In this document: positions 39,729 to 52,251 of the stretch, piece by piece
Layout: each line of letters begins with the position of its first letter
How positions within the stretch are numbered: the first letter of the stretch is position 1
NCBI GenBank assembly: GCA_949361645.1
Contig: OX442417.1
Span: 10,088,309 to 10,152,308, forward strand
Direction of reading: 5' to 3'
Source of the DNA: Spongilla lacustris
Taxonomy: Eukaryota; Porifera; Demospongiae; Spongillida; Spongillidae
DNA length: 64,000 nt
Made by a program: the position numbers and the translations under genes
Notes under the pieces: generated by a model
Told to the model about the DNA's origin: nothing
The model's input: only the letters and a program-made list of their open reading frames with translations
The model's database searches: none

Positions 39729-41613
39729 ATTTCAGCGATTGTCGAATGGAATAATTCAAAAACTGAGGTTTCTCTGCATGTGAATGATGATTTATTCTTA
39801 ACTTGTCACTAATTTTTTGGTCTCTTGGTTTGTAAAAAAAAATTTTTAGAATCCACAATACATGTAATAGTACACAAAGTTCAATATACATCATAATAAA
39901 TAATTATTACTGAAAACATGATAAAAATGTCACTTTGTTGTCCGTGTACAGGAATTGATTGCTGCTCCATCATCAAACCCTAGACCACAATCGCCAATTT
40001 GTTGGTCTCTATAATTAAATGATCCATTTTAGATACTACCCCCAAATAGCACTTTTAATGTCATAGCTATAGATAATTCTCTTGACTGGTATACTCTGAG
40101 GTATCATTAATTCAAATTCAAAAAACCTTCATCAGTCCCTTGCAGCATGCATAGAGGTATACTTCTGAGATGCACTTCAGTCCAGCTACTAGGATGCACT
40201 GCACTTCAAGCTGCTAGGATGAACTGTACTTCTAGCTGCTAGCTGATAATGCATGCAGCATAATATTTAATTGTATGTGGAATAAACACCAAAGTAAAAC
40301 TTTTGAGATGTGACTAGAATTACAGCGAGCTTATAACCTGCAGGTTTGTATCCCAATGGCGCTGTGTAGATATATGCAGCCTACTTGCTATCAAGGCTCA
40401 ACATATACTTCACTTAGGCCATGCACCAGATTTGCTGTGAGGTCTTTGTTGTCCGACTCCCACATGTATATGATGAATTTGACACTGGTCAGTGCGAAAG
40501 CAAGGGCCATGATACACTGAAAAACATACAGTCCTATATAAAATATTCAGTGACCGTGTTTCGCATGCAAATGTATGTAATATTAACATGTAGTATCATT
40601 GTTTCAATTAAATTATGCATAATAAAATAGATATCTTACATCCCGTGTTACATGCGTATGATTACTTTGCATCGTATACGTGCATAATGTATTATCTTAT
40701 ACATGTATACATTGCAGGAGGATTTGAATATGTATATGAAATGGTCCACTTTCTGTTTCCAAACAATAAAATGATGATTATGACTCGGTTCGACACAGTA
40801 CCTTCCATAGCAGATGGTGTACAGCATGACTTACATTCATCCTCTTAACAACCATAGCATTGCATTTGTCAGCTTTGCAGTGATAAATTTGTTGACAGAT
40901 AAGTGAACCGGTGATTAATTATTAATGTTAGCTTTGCAAACTGTTACTAGACAATTGTGCCGGGTGAAAAAACAAGTGAATACATTGTATAATTGGGGGT
41001 GATTATGAAAAGGCCTCATAATGACACCATTAAGATACAATGGAAATGCACACATAAATTGAACGCACAATCTTAGCAATAAGTAAACTGCACGTCTAGA
41101 AACAATGCACATGACAAAGAGAAACGGACAATGGCTCGAGATCATGTTGGCATAATTATAACTGAACAGGATCTATGCATGGACCCAGCTCAATTGAGAA
41201 GAATCAATTCTACATTTTTATTGTTGATGGATCTTTTTGCATGGAATTGTTCCCAACTGATAACATATACAAGTAAGTACAAAACCATTCCGGCTTTAGA
41301 AAGTTGGTGTTTTCAAAATTATCCTATATGTAGCTTATGATAAACTACAACTTGCTAAATATAGGGCTTTATTATTGTTAGACCATTGTTTCGCAGTCTT
41401 TTATACTCCATCCAATAGCAGCTTGAAGTGCAGTAAATCTAGCAGCTAGAAGTGCATGCTTGACATCTCAAGTTAGTACTCAATAGAAGTACCTCCATGC
41501 TTGCTGAAGGTTTTTTTTTTAATGAATGGAGACTCATCCCTACCAGTCGGGTCAAATGTGATGCCCATGGGATATAGCTATGACATTACAATTTTTTTTT
41601 ATTTTTATTTTTT

Positions 41614-41644
<31 letters not shown>

Positions 41645-41812
41645 ATAGTATCTAAAATGAATTATTTAATTGCACCAAAAAATTTGGTCCAGGACGATCA
41701 TTATAAGACCAAAAACATGGTGACAAGTTTTTTTATATTTTTTTATAATTATTCCTCATTCACAAAGAAATCTCAAATTTTTATTGTTCCATTCTGAAAT
41801 CGCTGAAATGTA
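39729..41812. mobile_element. Element with long (~400-500 bp) imperfect terminal inverted repeats
   Basis: The left arm (39729-40250) and right arm (41400-41812) are diverged inverted repeats. Matching landmarks include ACATTTCAGCGATT against AATCGCTGAAATGT at the outer edges. Further in are CATTTTAGATACTA against TAGTATCTAAAATG, ATGTCATAGCTATA, and GCACTTCAAGCTGCTA near the inner ends. The right arm carries a 29-base G run (41616-41644). The interior contains a diverged copy of a segment from the neighbouring integrase pseudogene. No intact transposase is present. Confidence 0.7.
40325..40990 (+). repeat. Diverged duplicate of the 38120-38830 segment
   Basis: Landmarks recur in the same order about 2.1-2.2 kb apart: CTTATAACTTGCAGG / CTTATAACCTGCAGG, GACTTGCTGTGAAGTC / GATTTGCTGTGAGGTC, and GCAGGAGGATTTGAATA followed by ATGGTCCACTT. 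The copy is heavily mutated with small deletions and is non-coding. Confidence 0.8.
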
Positions 41813-41884
41813 GGCTCGATACACCTCTTTTATGTACACATGCTTTGACATATAGTGCTGTCACGGAGGAAAGTGTCCGTCGGA

Positions 41885-42055
41885 GTAACTTGTCCTAACC
41901 GGATATTTTACTCCGGAGTAAATTGTCCTAACCGGACGTTTTACTCCGGAGTAAATTGTCCTAACCGGACGTTTTACTCCGGAGTAAATTGTCCTAACCG
42001 GACGTTTTACTTCGGAGTAAATTGTCCTAACCGGACATTTTACTCTAGAGTGTCT
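41885..42055. repeat. 33-bp minisatellite, about five units
   Basis: The unit contains GTAAATTGTCCTAACCGGA and TTTTACTCCGGA. Because the period is a multiple of three, it reads as an 11-residue repeat on the plus strand. Related GTAAACTGTCCT and GTAAATTGTCCT words appear at 43113 and 43210. Confidence 0.9.
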
Positions 42056-42840
42056 CCCAACGGAGTTAGCGGTCCGACATTGTGCCGTAAATTTTGATTT
42101 CAAACTATACATTTGGTGGTGTAAGTTTTGAATCACTACACCGATAAAGGCGATAAGGATTAAGGAGCGTAGCTGGCTTTTCAGATATTGCATGTGACTT
42201 ATACTACAGCTGCTTAAATGGATGAGAGGACAGATGCATATGACAACGAGGAACGAGTTTTCTGATGTCCACACTCCACAGGTACCCTGCGCCGCTAATG
42301 AAAAGAGGAATCCTTCCCTCGATGAAAAGCAAACAGGTATAGATCGTCCACTTGTTAATACACTCGCTTACGTCAGTGTTCAGTAGCATGCAAAGAAAGG
42401 CATGTGGGTGGAAGTGATACTGATTCAGCAAACACCAGAGGAAGCAAATCATGGAGTCCTGCCACAATGATCATACTGCTGGTAACCTAGCTTATAAATA
42501 AGGTGTCAGAATTAACGTTTTTACTGGCCTAGCTGGTGCTCGCATGCATGACAGGTGGCAGCTGTTTTGGCATGTCCAGGGAAAGTGATTAGCATCAAAA
42601 TGATAAAAGTTTAACAGCAAGACGGGGAAAATGACCTGGCTTATTTTGCAACAGCTATAGCTCACCCGGCTAATATATGCAACATGGTCATTGTATGTTT
42701 CAGCAGAGTGAAATTAGTCAGAATTTATCAAGATACCTTGAAGAACAGGTTCTCTCCATGCAAGTTTCCAGTGGAGAAAAATGAAGAGAAGAGTTAGTGT
42801 TAACTAGCTGAATTAGCAACTGAGTATAGAAATTTTCTGA

Positions 42841-42975
42841 ATGCCTATTGACAAAAGGAAAATGATTGACTGTTCAGGATGCAAGGAGCGGTACCACTGT
42901 GGACTGTGTGACGGATATTCTAGAAAGAGCCTCAAATGAGTTGGATCGTGTGTGGTCTTGTACTTCATGTAAGAG
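42841..42975 (+). pseudogene. Possible PHD-finger remnant
   Basis: The plus strand gives KRKMIDCSGCKERYHCG and, after a one-base shift near 42900, DCVTDILERASN followed by RVWSCTSC. Cys-x2-Cys, Tyr-His-Cys and a final Trp-x-Cys-x2-Cys resemble the core of a PHD finger of the kind found in some invertebrate transposons. The N-terminal cysteines are missing and the frame is broken. No flanking coding sequence was identified. Confidence 0.3.
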
Positions 42976-42979
42976 ATGA

Positions 42980-45900
42980 AACTGAATATGAATACTGACC
43001 TATATAGCTCATAAACATTGATTGTGATACTGCTCATTCCTGTCCTTGATGTATTAATTTATGTTATGGCAGCTCATATTGAAATCATAGGGCACATCAA
43101 TTCGTGGCGAAGAGTAAACTGTCCTGGGACACATTTAATTCCTTGGCCTACGAGTTAGTTCAGAATTTAACTGACATCTATACGTTACGAAACTTGTATA
43201 GGTCATGAGGGTAAATTGTCCTCCCCCCCCCCTCCCCCCCGTATAGAATGTAACTACATTCCACACTAGGATGACTCGCCCGATTGTTTTCCTATACTGT
43301 TCTTCCTGCCTACAGTGTTCTCATTATGTCATCCAAACTAATAACATCTGCACAGCTGAACAGTGATGATAATGATAGCTCATTACTGAAGTACGTGTCT
43401 CAATAATAAAAAAGCACTATCTTTATTAGTTAATCAGCTCACAATCTTTTTTTATAATTTGCTAATCTTTAGCCGATAAGGTGAAGAGCAGAGGCATATT
43501 AATCTATTATTGGGACACATATCATGCTAAGTAAAGGCAGGCGGTGAAATGTCTGCATCCGAATGTTTCTTATAATATTATTCAGTACCGTTTGAATGGG
43601 ACATACTGGCTACATTTTTGGTCAAGGAAAGCTGATGCTTACAAGCAATATAGATTATAAAATTTATAAATCATATGGCGGATTATGCTAAATAACAATC
43701 TGATTAATGGATCATGGAATTACCTATATACCAATCAACACTGTCAGAGGATGTAACAACAGTAAGCGGCAATTACTTCCAATGCGTGTGTGTACTTTCC
43801 GTAACTGATCAGTAATTACATGTAAGCTTAAGGTCCATCTTCGCCACTTGTCCAATTAACACTCCATCAACATGGGGGATTTAGGCGGTACAGGTTGCAA
43901 TATTTCTATCTTCGTATCACCGAACAGGCTTGGGTAGTAAAAGGACATCCAAGTAATTAGTTTGGGAATAACCTTTGCATTATATAACCTTATTCCTGAA
44001 GTATATATGCCAGGCACGACAAACAATGTGAATTTGTGTTTATGTGACATTACTCAGACAATATGGATCCTTATTTATCTCAATATATTTCAAACTCTCA
44101 TATCAGATTTCAGCCATGCATTATATATATATTTTTAATGAAATGCTCGTGAATGTGCTAAGTAATGCTTTCAACTGGTGAGAATTTAAAGAACAAGAGC
44201 TCCACTTGCTGAGTACAGTGTGTGATACGAAAATACTACCAGTCCACCACTTCATACCCATATCATATTGGGGTTGCATAAAAGGTTTCCCAGCTTTGAA
44301 ATAAATGTAATATATTAATATGCACAAGTAGGTTACCAGAATACAATGTAATACTAATTCCAACAGTGGTCAGTACCATTTCAGGTGCATTCAGCAAAAA
44401 AGTGTTCCTCCATCATGGATGTGCACTAATTATCAATCTGTGTAAGTAGCAAGTAGAGTGTGATATTATTTATCTTGGCGCGAATTATTGGCCAGCGTTT
44501 AGCTACTAGTACTGACTATGAATCTATGACACCGGCTCATTCAAGGCCTTTTAACTTATATTGCTTCGAAACTTGCCTAAAGTCGCCCTAAACTTTAAAT
44601 AGCAAGTTTGCTCCATAGTTGCTAACGTTTGACATCAGTCATGACATGAACTGTTCAACGTTTTATCCGAAACTACTTATGAATTCACCGTAGACCACAA
44701 AGCCACGTGCGCGTATTAAAATGGCGTCGCGAAAACAACAAACGCTCGCAGTCCGACCTGGCAGACCAGGGTGCGAAAAGCACTTGAACACTGCAGAAAT
44801 ACTCCGTTGTGGAAATTTGGAGTCATCATTAAGACGGTACATGATGAAACCCGAGCTCACAGCGACGTAATTGGTATTAACGTGTTTAATATTAACAGAT
44901 GACGAGGAAAGGGGCTCAGATTTGTTTTTGGATCTGATCACATGCAACATCAGGGCTCAATATGGATGTGGCTTTGCTATGACGTAAGTCAAGCGCATGT
45001 AAGAGACAGTGGTTGTTCTGAAAGATGAAATGGGGAGAGCTAGAGAGAGCGGGAGGGAAGACACGTGGTATCACCTTGATTTACGTGCATTATTCCCCTT
45101 CATTAATTTCACTATCAGTATGTAAGGTGCTGCACTATTAGTGTACTGCACGTAGCAGTAGGGTTTCTGAGCTTAGCATCTGCTGATCATTACCCATGCA
45201 ATGCAACACATAGTTGATAACATCATTTCTGTGTTGTTTGGAAGTTAGGTGTTCTATTTCAGTTTGGGGAGGCTGTATGACATTGATGAGCAATGTGGGT
45301 TGCATGGTAGAAGCACATGCAACTATCATTGTGTGCTATCTCTGGTCTGATGTCATCCTAATCTCTTCCCCCCCCCCCCCCCCCCCCCCCCCCCTAGGAG
45401 ATGAATTTGATGCTGTGTCAGTGTAGGGCATGGGATCCACCTACAGCATTGTGAACTTTCAGAGTGCATCAAAGTCAGGCTACACAACACAAGTTGATGC
45501 CCACAGTGATTGTGTGTGTGGGACTGTTGTGGATATGAGGATGGTAAGTGTTCTGTGTGGGGAAGCTATGTGATATATTGTATATGATGCATGTGTGAGG
45601 TATCATCATTTGTGCAATTGTGTGATATTCTCCCTCAAGAGTATCGAAATGAATTTGATGTGTAGGGCATGTGGTCCACCTTTGAGTTATTAAGTGTGTG
45701 GACGAAAGTTGCTAAACGTGAACGAGACAGCACTTGCGAGTAACTTTAACGTGAACAAGACAGCACTCTTGTGGGTACTCACTTGTGCTTGCGTACATGC
45801 ATATCAGTACTTTTTAACCATGCCATGTAGCTTATTACTTACGCACATGCATATTGTTTATGCTGCATGCATATTAACCGCTAGAATGTTCACCTGCACC

Positions 45901-46140
45901 AAGTGCAGGTATAAGTATTGGGCTACCTGCGTGCTGAAAAAAGCAACCTGTATATTTGAAACCCTGTAAATTCTACTAAGGGGTGCTCAAAGCTCCACGC
46001 GCACATACTGGCCAGACTGTCCATGCAGCATGGGTCATGTCCTCACCAAGGCAATAGTTAGCTCCTTGACTTGGATTCACTAAATGGTATACAGCGAGTG
46101 AAGGAATACATACATCATATGGAACAGTTTCCAAGAAAAT
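42980..46140. other. No supported gene; degenerate repeats near its right end
   Basis: There are C-runs at 43214-43241 and 45368-45394, and a candidate exon-like segment at 45431-45544 (see findings). The minus-strand ORF 44663-44950 lacks recognisable motifs. Confidence 0.4.
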
Positions 46141-46836
46141 GGCCCTTCGTTTATGATTATAAAATCTTATAAAATTGCTTTGCATTTGAATCATAATAAC
46201 TTCTGAATGGTTAAGGCTATCAACTTCCTATTTTCAACACTTCGTACCACACCATTTCTCTACGGTAAAATACATTTTGGGGTCTTGCACTTGCTCCGTG
46301 CCAGTATTGCAACATCCGATACCCCACCGGGTTCAAACCCGCCATAACTTTCTGTAGGAGTAATCAAATCGCTTCAAATTAGGTTTGTAGGTAGAGAGGT
46401 CCTATATCTATCGATTTGTTCTGTTCGTTAATTTTTATGCATCCGTTACGGAGATGCAGTTGAACAAACTTCGTGCACGTTTTCCTGCTTGATTCGTGCC
46501 AATGTTATAATCCCCGCCTCCCCATACATTGAGCGGAATGCAATTTGCCCAAATCTGTGGTGCAAATCGAGCGCGAAAATGTGCACATAGTTTGTTCAAC
46601 TGTATCTCCGTAACGGGTGGATAAAAATTAACGAACAGAACAAATAGATAGATATAGGACCTCTCTACCTACAAACCGAATTTGAAGCGATTTGATTACT
46701 CCTACAGAAAGTTATGGCGGGTTTGAACCCGGTGGTGTGGTATGCAGTGTTGACAATAGGAAGTCGATAGCCTTAACCGTTCAGAAGTTATTATGATTCA
46801 AATATTATAAGATTTTATTATTATAAACGAAGGGCC
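46141..46836. mobile_element. Foldback/MITE-like element with ~330-bp inverted arms
   Basis: The ends are GGCCCTTCGTTTAT and its complement ATAAACGAAGGGCC. The two arms match over almost the whole length; examples are ATCCGTTACGGAGAT against TATCTCCGTAACGGGTGG and GGGTTCAAACCCGCCATAAC against its complement. A spacer of under 70 bp lies near 46490-46555. Both sides are flanked by AT. It has no coding capacity. A transcript would form one very long hairpin. Confidence 0.88.
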
Positions 46837-47559
46837 ATCTATCCCATACAATAATATATAGGCCAATGTACACAGCATATACAAACATAATGGAGAAAGG
46901 CTGTGTATAGAGTGCATTAAAAATGGCTGAGAGTTGTATCTTGCATGAAACATTAGCACATTTGCTTTTTTTACTCACACTAACTAACTGTTAATCTCCA
47001 GGCATTGGTCCTAGATCTAGAACATTGGTGGTCCTACATCTAGGACTACTACATTTCAACTTCGAAATTAATTCAAATAAGCATTGTATATTTCAACTTA
47101 TGGTCTCCAATCTTAGTTGGATAAATAGTAGTTAAGAAGAAAACACTTTAATGATAGATTGTCACCTACGCATACATGTAGGCATTGCAAATCACTTTTT
47201 GTTTTCCAAACAGTGAACAAACAATTTAGCCAACATTTGAAATAATGAGGATCAATTTACCAAAGAAGGCTACTTGCAAAGTGGCGGCAGAAAACAATTC
47301 CAGCATGCTGCTAGTGCTATGTATGCTGTTGGTGCACGCCCCTCATTTAGCTGGAGTTCCGATTTGCAAAAAACTTACAAGAAGCATTCTTCGCTTTTTT
47401 AGGCAGATATAATTTTTAACTCTTTTTGCCAAACACACACGATTTCCTACCTTTCATTAGGAATTGTAGGCAATTTTTGTACACTCCTCCATCTTAATTG
47501 TGTATCTAAAGAGCCAATGGTAGAATGAGCTCCAAAGCAAATTAAATAACGAAGCCTTA

Positions 47560-47700
47560 TGATGTTACATTATTCAAGTTCAACATTTTATATGGTATTG
47601 AATGCAAGGACCATAGGTTGCAATAGAACACCTACACGTAGGCTAAAACAGCACTTTTTGCCTACAAGGCTGTACATGTAGGTGTTTGTTCGATCTACCA
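47560..47700. repeat. Fragment related to the hairpin repeat at 62666-62860
   Basis: It shares TTGAATGCAAGGACCATAGG, GGTTGCAAT and a CTACACGTAGGC...TACATGTAGGTGTTTGTT block with the right-hand repeat, in the same order. Confidence 0.6.
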
Positions 47701-47783
47701 TTAACAATTCATTTATTTTTCGATATTACTGTAGCAGAATGAGTTTTTTTTGTAAATTAAGTGGAGAAAGTGAATCAGTTGTT

Positions 47784-47804
47784 TTTTTTTTTTTTTTTTT
47801 TTTT
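47784..47804. repeat. Poly-T run
   Basis: About 21 T in a row within the piggyBac-like element. Confidence 0.8.
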
Positions 47805-48500
47805 GCTTTTAACTTCACACCCATATGTGCTCTATTTCAGGGGACATACATTGTGCTTCAGACTATAAATGATTGCATTTACATGAAGAGTAAAATTAGC
47901 ATTCAGGAGGAGAATTTATATTTGAGCTAGCCATAGTGAGTTTATGAGCACTCTTTCCATTAACCAATTACATTTCATGATTTTAATACACAAATGTAGG
48001 GTTATTTATCACCGCATCCACGAGAAACGCGGGGAAATTTAGTCTATTTTGGGGCAAACCGAAAAATGATTAATTCCCTCTAGATAGAATTGCTTGGTTT
48101 TAAGTGGAGATTTCACTACATGTACTGTTATGAGGCATGTTGCATTTTTTGTATCTCAAACAGACATACCATTGGCTCGAAACATCATTGCATAGTTGAT
48201 TGATTCTAGCGTTATCGCGTACGAGGTACAGATTTTTAAAATAACATATTGCTTCTAGAGCATTACAATAAATGCGTAAAAACTGTATGAAACTATGTGA
48301 AAATGGTTTAAAATTATGGCTCTAAGTTATCAACTCTCACGGTCAGTGTGATATGCAGTGCAAGGTAATGAAATAAGAAAACGGCATTACCGCGAGTGAA
48401 TTTTTGCATGGGCAGACTTCAAGAATCTTTCTTCCTGTTTTACTAAATAACATACCATGACTCTATCCAGACAGGTACAGACTGTATGTTTTGGTAGAAC

Positions 48501-48570
48501 TTGCAAAACCTGCCTTCGCTGGCACTTTGGATAACTTGCAAAACCTGCCTTCGCTGGCACTTTGGATGAG
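48501..48570. repeat. ~35-bp tandem duplication
   Basis: The unit TTGCAAAACCTGCCTTCGCT plus GGCACTTTGGAT occurs twice head to tail, near-identical, within the piggyBac-like element. Confidence 0.9.
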
Positions 48571-49194
48571 TGGACCACGCCCCCTGTCTACTGCAAGCGA
48601 AAATGTCTTGTAACTTACTGCTGAAATCGAGTGCAATAGAAGCTTTGGCTTGTTTTTATGTACCCTCCTATAGTTGTATAACCCAGCAATTTTGATTCAG
48701 TAATACTCAAGGTGGTGGGAAACATGACCCTGAAAAAAGTGTATGCGAGGGCATTTACCACATCACGTACCCATTCGATATTTTCATGTAACAGGGAGTT
48801 ATTTATAGAGCACCATTGCAGAAAAAGTAGAAATTACTATTTACAAATGGGTGAGCTTTCTGATCATATTTTAAAAAAACGATAGGAGGGAATTATCAAT
48901 ATTCACAAATGCCCCAAAATTTCCCCATGTCTCTCATGGATGCGGTGTTATAAAGTGTTGAAATGGATATAAAATAGTAATTACACATACATACTTTGAA
49001 TTGGTTAACCCTTTCTTATCACGGATTATTGAATACCATTATTGTGTTTGCAGCAATATTACTGCAACCAACAACAGTAGGAGCATTTCGAATGGCATGC
49101 TGTGCACTTTCATTGCACATAAAGTGTTGATTCAGTTTTCATCTGATACATTGGTTGTACATAATTAGTGGTGAGTAGTGTGACCGTCATAGGC

Positions 49195-49620
49195 CTAAAA
49201 TGCAGTGAAAAAAATAATACAAATACATACATGTACATCTAGAAATAGAATTATAGTTGCCTCCTTAATGACTTCCTCTTCATTTGAATGTCGGCAAACT
49301 GTTCGCCCATCTTCTAGATATTCATTAAAAATCAGCTGGTGACCCAGTTTGCCAATGAATGCAATAAAGCTGTCAACATCTTTGGGATCTGAAAAAGCCT
49401 GCTCAGACTCATATTTGTAGGCCATATAGGCATCAACAGTGCAGATCCCAAAAAATGGTTCCAAACATGTGATACCACCAACAGTCAGTGTACCATGTCA
49501 CATTCCATTGCCAGCGAACCTTGGTGCAATATCGACTACACTAACGTTTTCACAATCATGTGCGGTCGTTTGACATGCTACCTCTTATGGTGACATGGGT
49601 GAATGCTCGGCTGTGGAGCC
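49195..49620 (-). pseudogene. piggyBac transposase fragment (end of catalytic domain)
   Basis: The minus-strand frame 49195-49464 gives GICTVDAYMAYKYESEQAF then IAFIGKLGHQLIFNEYLEDG. This is the region just after the third catalytic aspartate in piggyBac transposases of the PGBD type. Immediately upstream another frame gives WWYHMFGTIF, so a frameshift lies in the T-run near 49450. Nothing recognisable remains of the first two catalytic blocks or the cysteine-rich tail. It probably corresponds to the region deleted from the 28342-29312 copy, though from a different subfamily. Confidence 0.7.
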
Positions 49621-49866
49621 GCAGTTTGATATGATGAATTTGAGGTTCTTCTTGGCCTGTATGAACAGTTGTTGCCTCAAGCAGAATGTGATCACCAATT
49701 CATATCCTCAGACTCTCCTGTAGCCCACATGGTTAATAAATGCTTAGGGAAACCTTAAGTTGCTCCATGGCTGTTTAGAGCCTCCAGTGTTTTCACCGAG
49801 GAAAAGGCACTATTGACATGTACAACATGCAAGGATCCAAAATAGTGCTATGTTAATCGTAAGGTG

Positions 49867-49892
49867 CCCCCCCCCCCCCCCCCCCCCCCCCC
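49867..49892. repeat. Poly-C run
   Basis: An uninterrupted run of about 26 C. Confidence 0.9.
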
Positions 49893-51039
49893 ACGTCATT
49901 GCATCACATGCAAGCCAAGAATTATTTTATTTTATCTTATTTTACGAGCACTAAAGGAATTGAGGCATTGAGGTTAATAATAGGATTCTTAAGAGTTGTA
50001 CTTCAGCGCAATGCAGTTCAATAGCACCTTGGCATTACATATAGCAATCTTGAACATAGGACACCAAGACTAGGTACTTAATATTGCTTCAAGAAAAAAT
50101 GAGAAAAAAGTGTCCATTTATAATTGGTAGTAAAATCTAGGCTTCAAATTGATATTGGCACGTACTTATCTGTTCCTAAGCTGAATTTGAAAGATAGGAA
50201 GGTAGCTATAGATGCCAGCTGTGGATGTAAAAAAAAAAAAAAAAGGTCACAAAGGCACTTATGTAGAAAAAGATAATAGTCTTGTTTACATAAGTGGTTA
50301 GAATTGTGGTCAACTCATAAAGCATGAAATTATTGAGGTCAAGAGTTAATAATTTATATCCTTACATATGTTAGTATGTTTAGTATTTTGTTTCTGAAAC
50401 TCAGACACATGTTTGATGGATTGGTTAAGATTGACCCCTCTACGTGTTCTGCACTACCACTAAAGTAATTAAGGAAGTATTTTCATTGGACCTGCCCCCC
50501 AGTCACAAACTTGTTCTCTTTGATTGCTTGTATCACCGGCTCCTTGTCACTGCTGAGGGTAGTTTCACTTTCCAAATGACTAAAAGAGGCCTTCGGCATC
50601 CTCATCAAGATTGCAACACTTCCGCTTTCTGTACTGTCACATCACTCTAACTAAGCCTTCTTTATCAATGCCCCGAACTGTTTCATCCGTGGTTGTGCCA
50701 TCCGACCACTTTATGCGATTCTGACACTGGTGACCTGCTCCGATGACCTGTGCAACACTGCTAGAACAATTCTGATTCTTTTTATTTCATTTTAAATCTT
50801 TCCTACAACAGCATCACCAACGATGAAGTTGTTTCCCATTTTCGCTGTAATGCCCACAAATTGATGGATGTGCAATGTCTGTATGCTTTCATCTTGTAAC
50901 ACAAGATGAAAGATAATGGAAAACCAAGTAGCATGCACTAAGTACTAAATAAGACGAAACATTGTTAGAGTTTTAAAAGCAGCCATTTGTTTTTTTTCAG
51001 CACCTTAGTTAGTCCTAGGGCGATTGGAGGTTAAAAAGG

Positions 51040-52251
51040 TTGAAGTATATTATGACTGAGGTTGCTAAAGATGTTTCAGTAATAGAACAATGCACGAATT
51101 TGATCATGTAGGCCCTTTCAAAATGGGTGTGTACCTTATAGGCAAACCAATATGACCTAATAACACTGTATTGTATATATAAACCACATATCCACTGCTG
51201 TGGGCAAACCTGGTAAATGTTTTGTGTAAGGCTACCAAAAAATGTACCACCTGCATGGTACAATTTTTGTGTGCCAGACTGTGGATATGAGGATAGCAGG
51301 TGTTCAGTGTGGGGAAGCTGTGTTATGAACCTTGTATATGGTGCATGTGTGACAGAGTAGAAGCATACAATGTATGCAATCTCTTGTGTGATGTCATCTT
51401 ATTCACCCCCTCCTCTCCCGCACAAGCAGTGTTGGTGTAGGGAATTGAGTCCACCTATAACATTGTATGTTGTGACCTGCTGGGCATCTTGAGCACATTC
51501 ATTGTGCACCAATGGCTACCAATAAAGGTGGATATGAGGATGGTTTTCTGTGTACTAATATTGTGGGGATGGTGTAAAATCATTGATTGGGTAAGGGTGT
51601 GCAAACAAATAATACCCATAGTACAGTATAGCATGCATGCAGATTAATATAAAGGATTGGACGGTACTATTGTAGTGTGGGTTGTATTGTAGACGCATAT
51701 GCAAGTATTATTATATCACCTATTCTCCCCTCTCCCTTCAGCGCAGAGATGGTTTTTATGCTGCATCAATGCATAATCATATATATCAGTGAGGATGTCT
51801 AGTGGTGCTGTGGGAACCTAGTGGGATCATCCTGGTGTTCACAGTGGATAGATCAAGTGGAGGTGGTAACTACTCTGCTGTGGCAACAGTTGCTGTTCCT
51901 GCATCCCCCAGTTACCGTGGTAGCCAGATACTGTAGCTGCAAGCAGCATTGGTTCCACCAACCCCAAACACACAAGTAGGTTTGCAGCATGTCCTTGCCA
52001 GATTGAGTAGGCTGTGGGCTTGTAAACTCTTTTTTCTGTGGAACAGGGGTGTATTTATTTCTATGTCTACAAAACCTACTTGCAATTCATGAGGAAAAAA
52101 ATCTAGGATTTCAATTAGGACAGTTTCAAGGCAGAGGGGAGGGGATATGCCCTCCCACACAAAGTTTTAATGTGATAGTTGGTTTATGCAGCCTCATACT
52201 AGCACTAGCTTTGCAGTGCATTGTACTGCGATATTCCACCAATTAATTTTA
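51040..52251. other. Degenerate repeated segments without a supported gene
   Basis: This stretch shares words with 45280-45680 (TGTGGATATGAGGATGG, GTGTGGGGAAGCTGTG, GTGTAGGG...GTCCACCT), which suggests decayed tandem exons or an unclassified repeat. A short open segment near 51800-51935 reads IILVFTVDRSSGGGNYSAVA, unrecognised. Confidence 0.4.

Larger units (their letters stand above)
46988..51039. mobile_element. piggyBac-like element, ~4.05 kb, degraded
   Basis: The left end CTGTTAATCTCCAGGCATTG is followed by a GGTCCTAGATCT motif and matches the inverse of the right end of the 28040-30329 piggyBac element. The right end reads TCCTAGGGCGATTGGAGG then TTAAAAAGG. Flanking tetranucleotides CTAA (46984-46987) and TTGA (51040-51043) are degraded TTAA candidates. 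A minus-strand fragment of piggyBac transposase lies inside. Boundaries are less certain than for the other copy because both ends are mutated. Confidence 0.6.
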
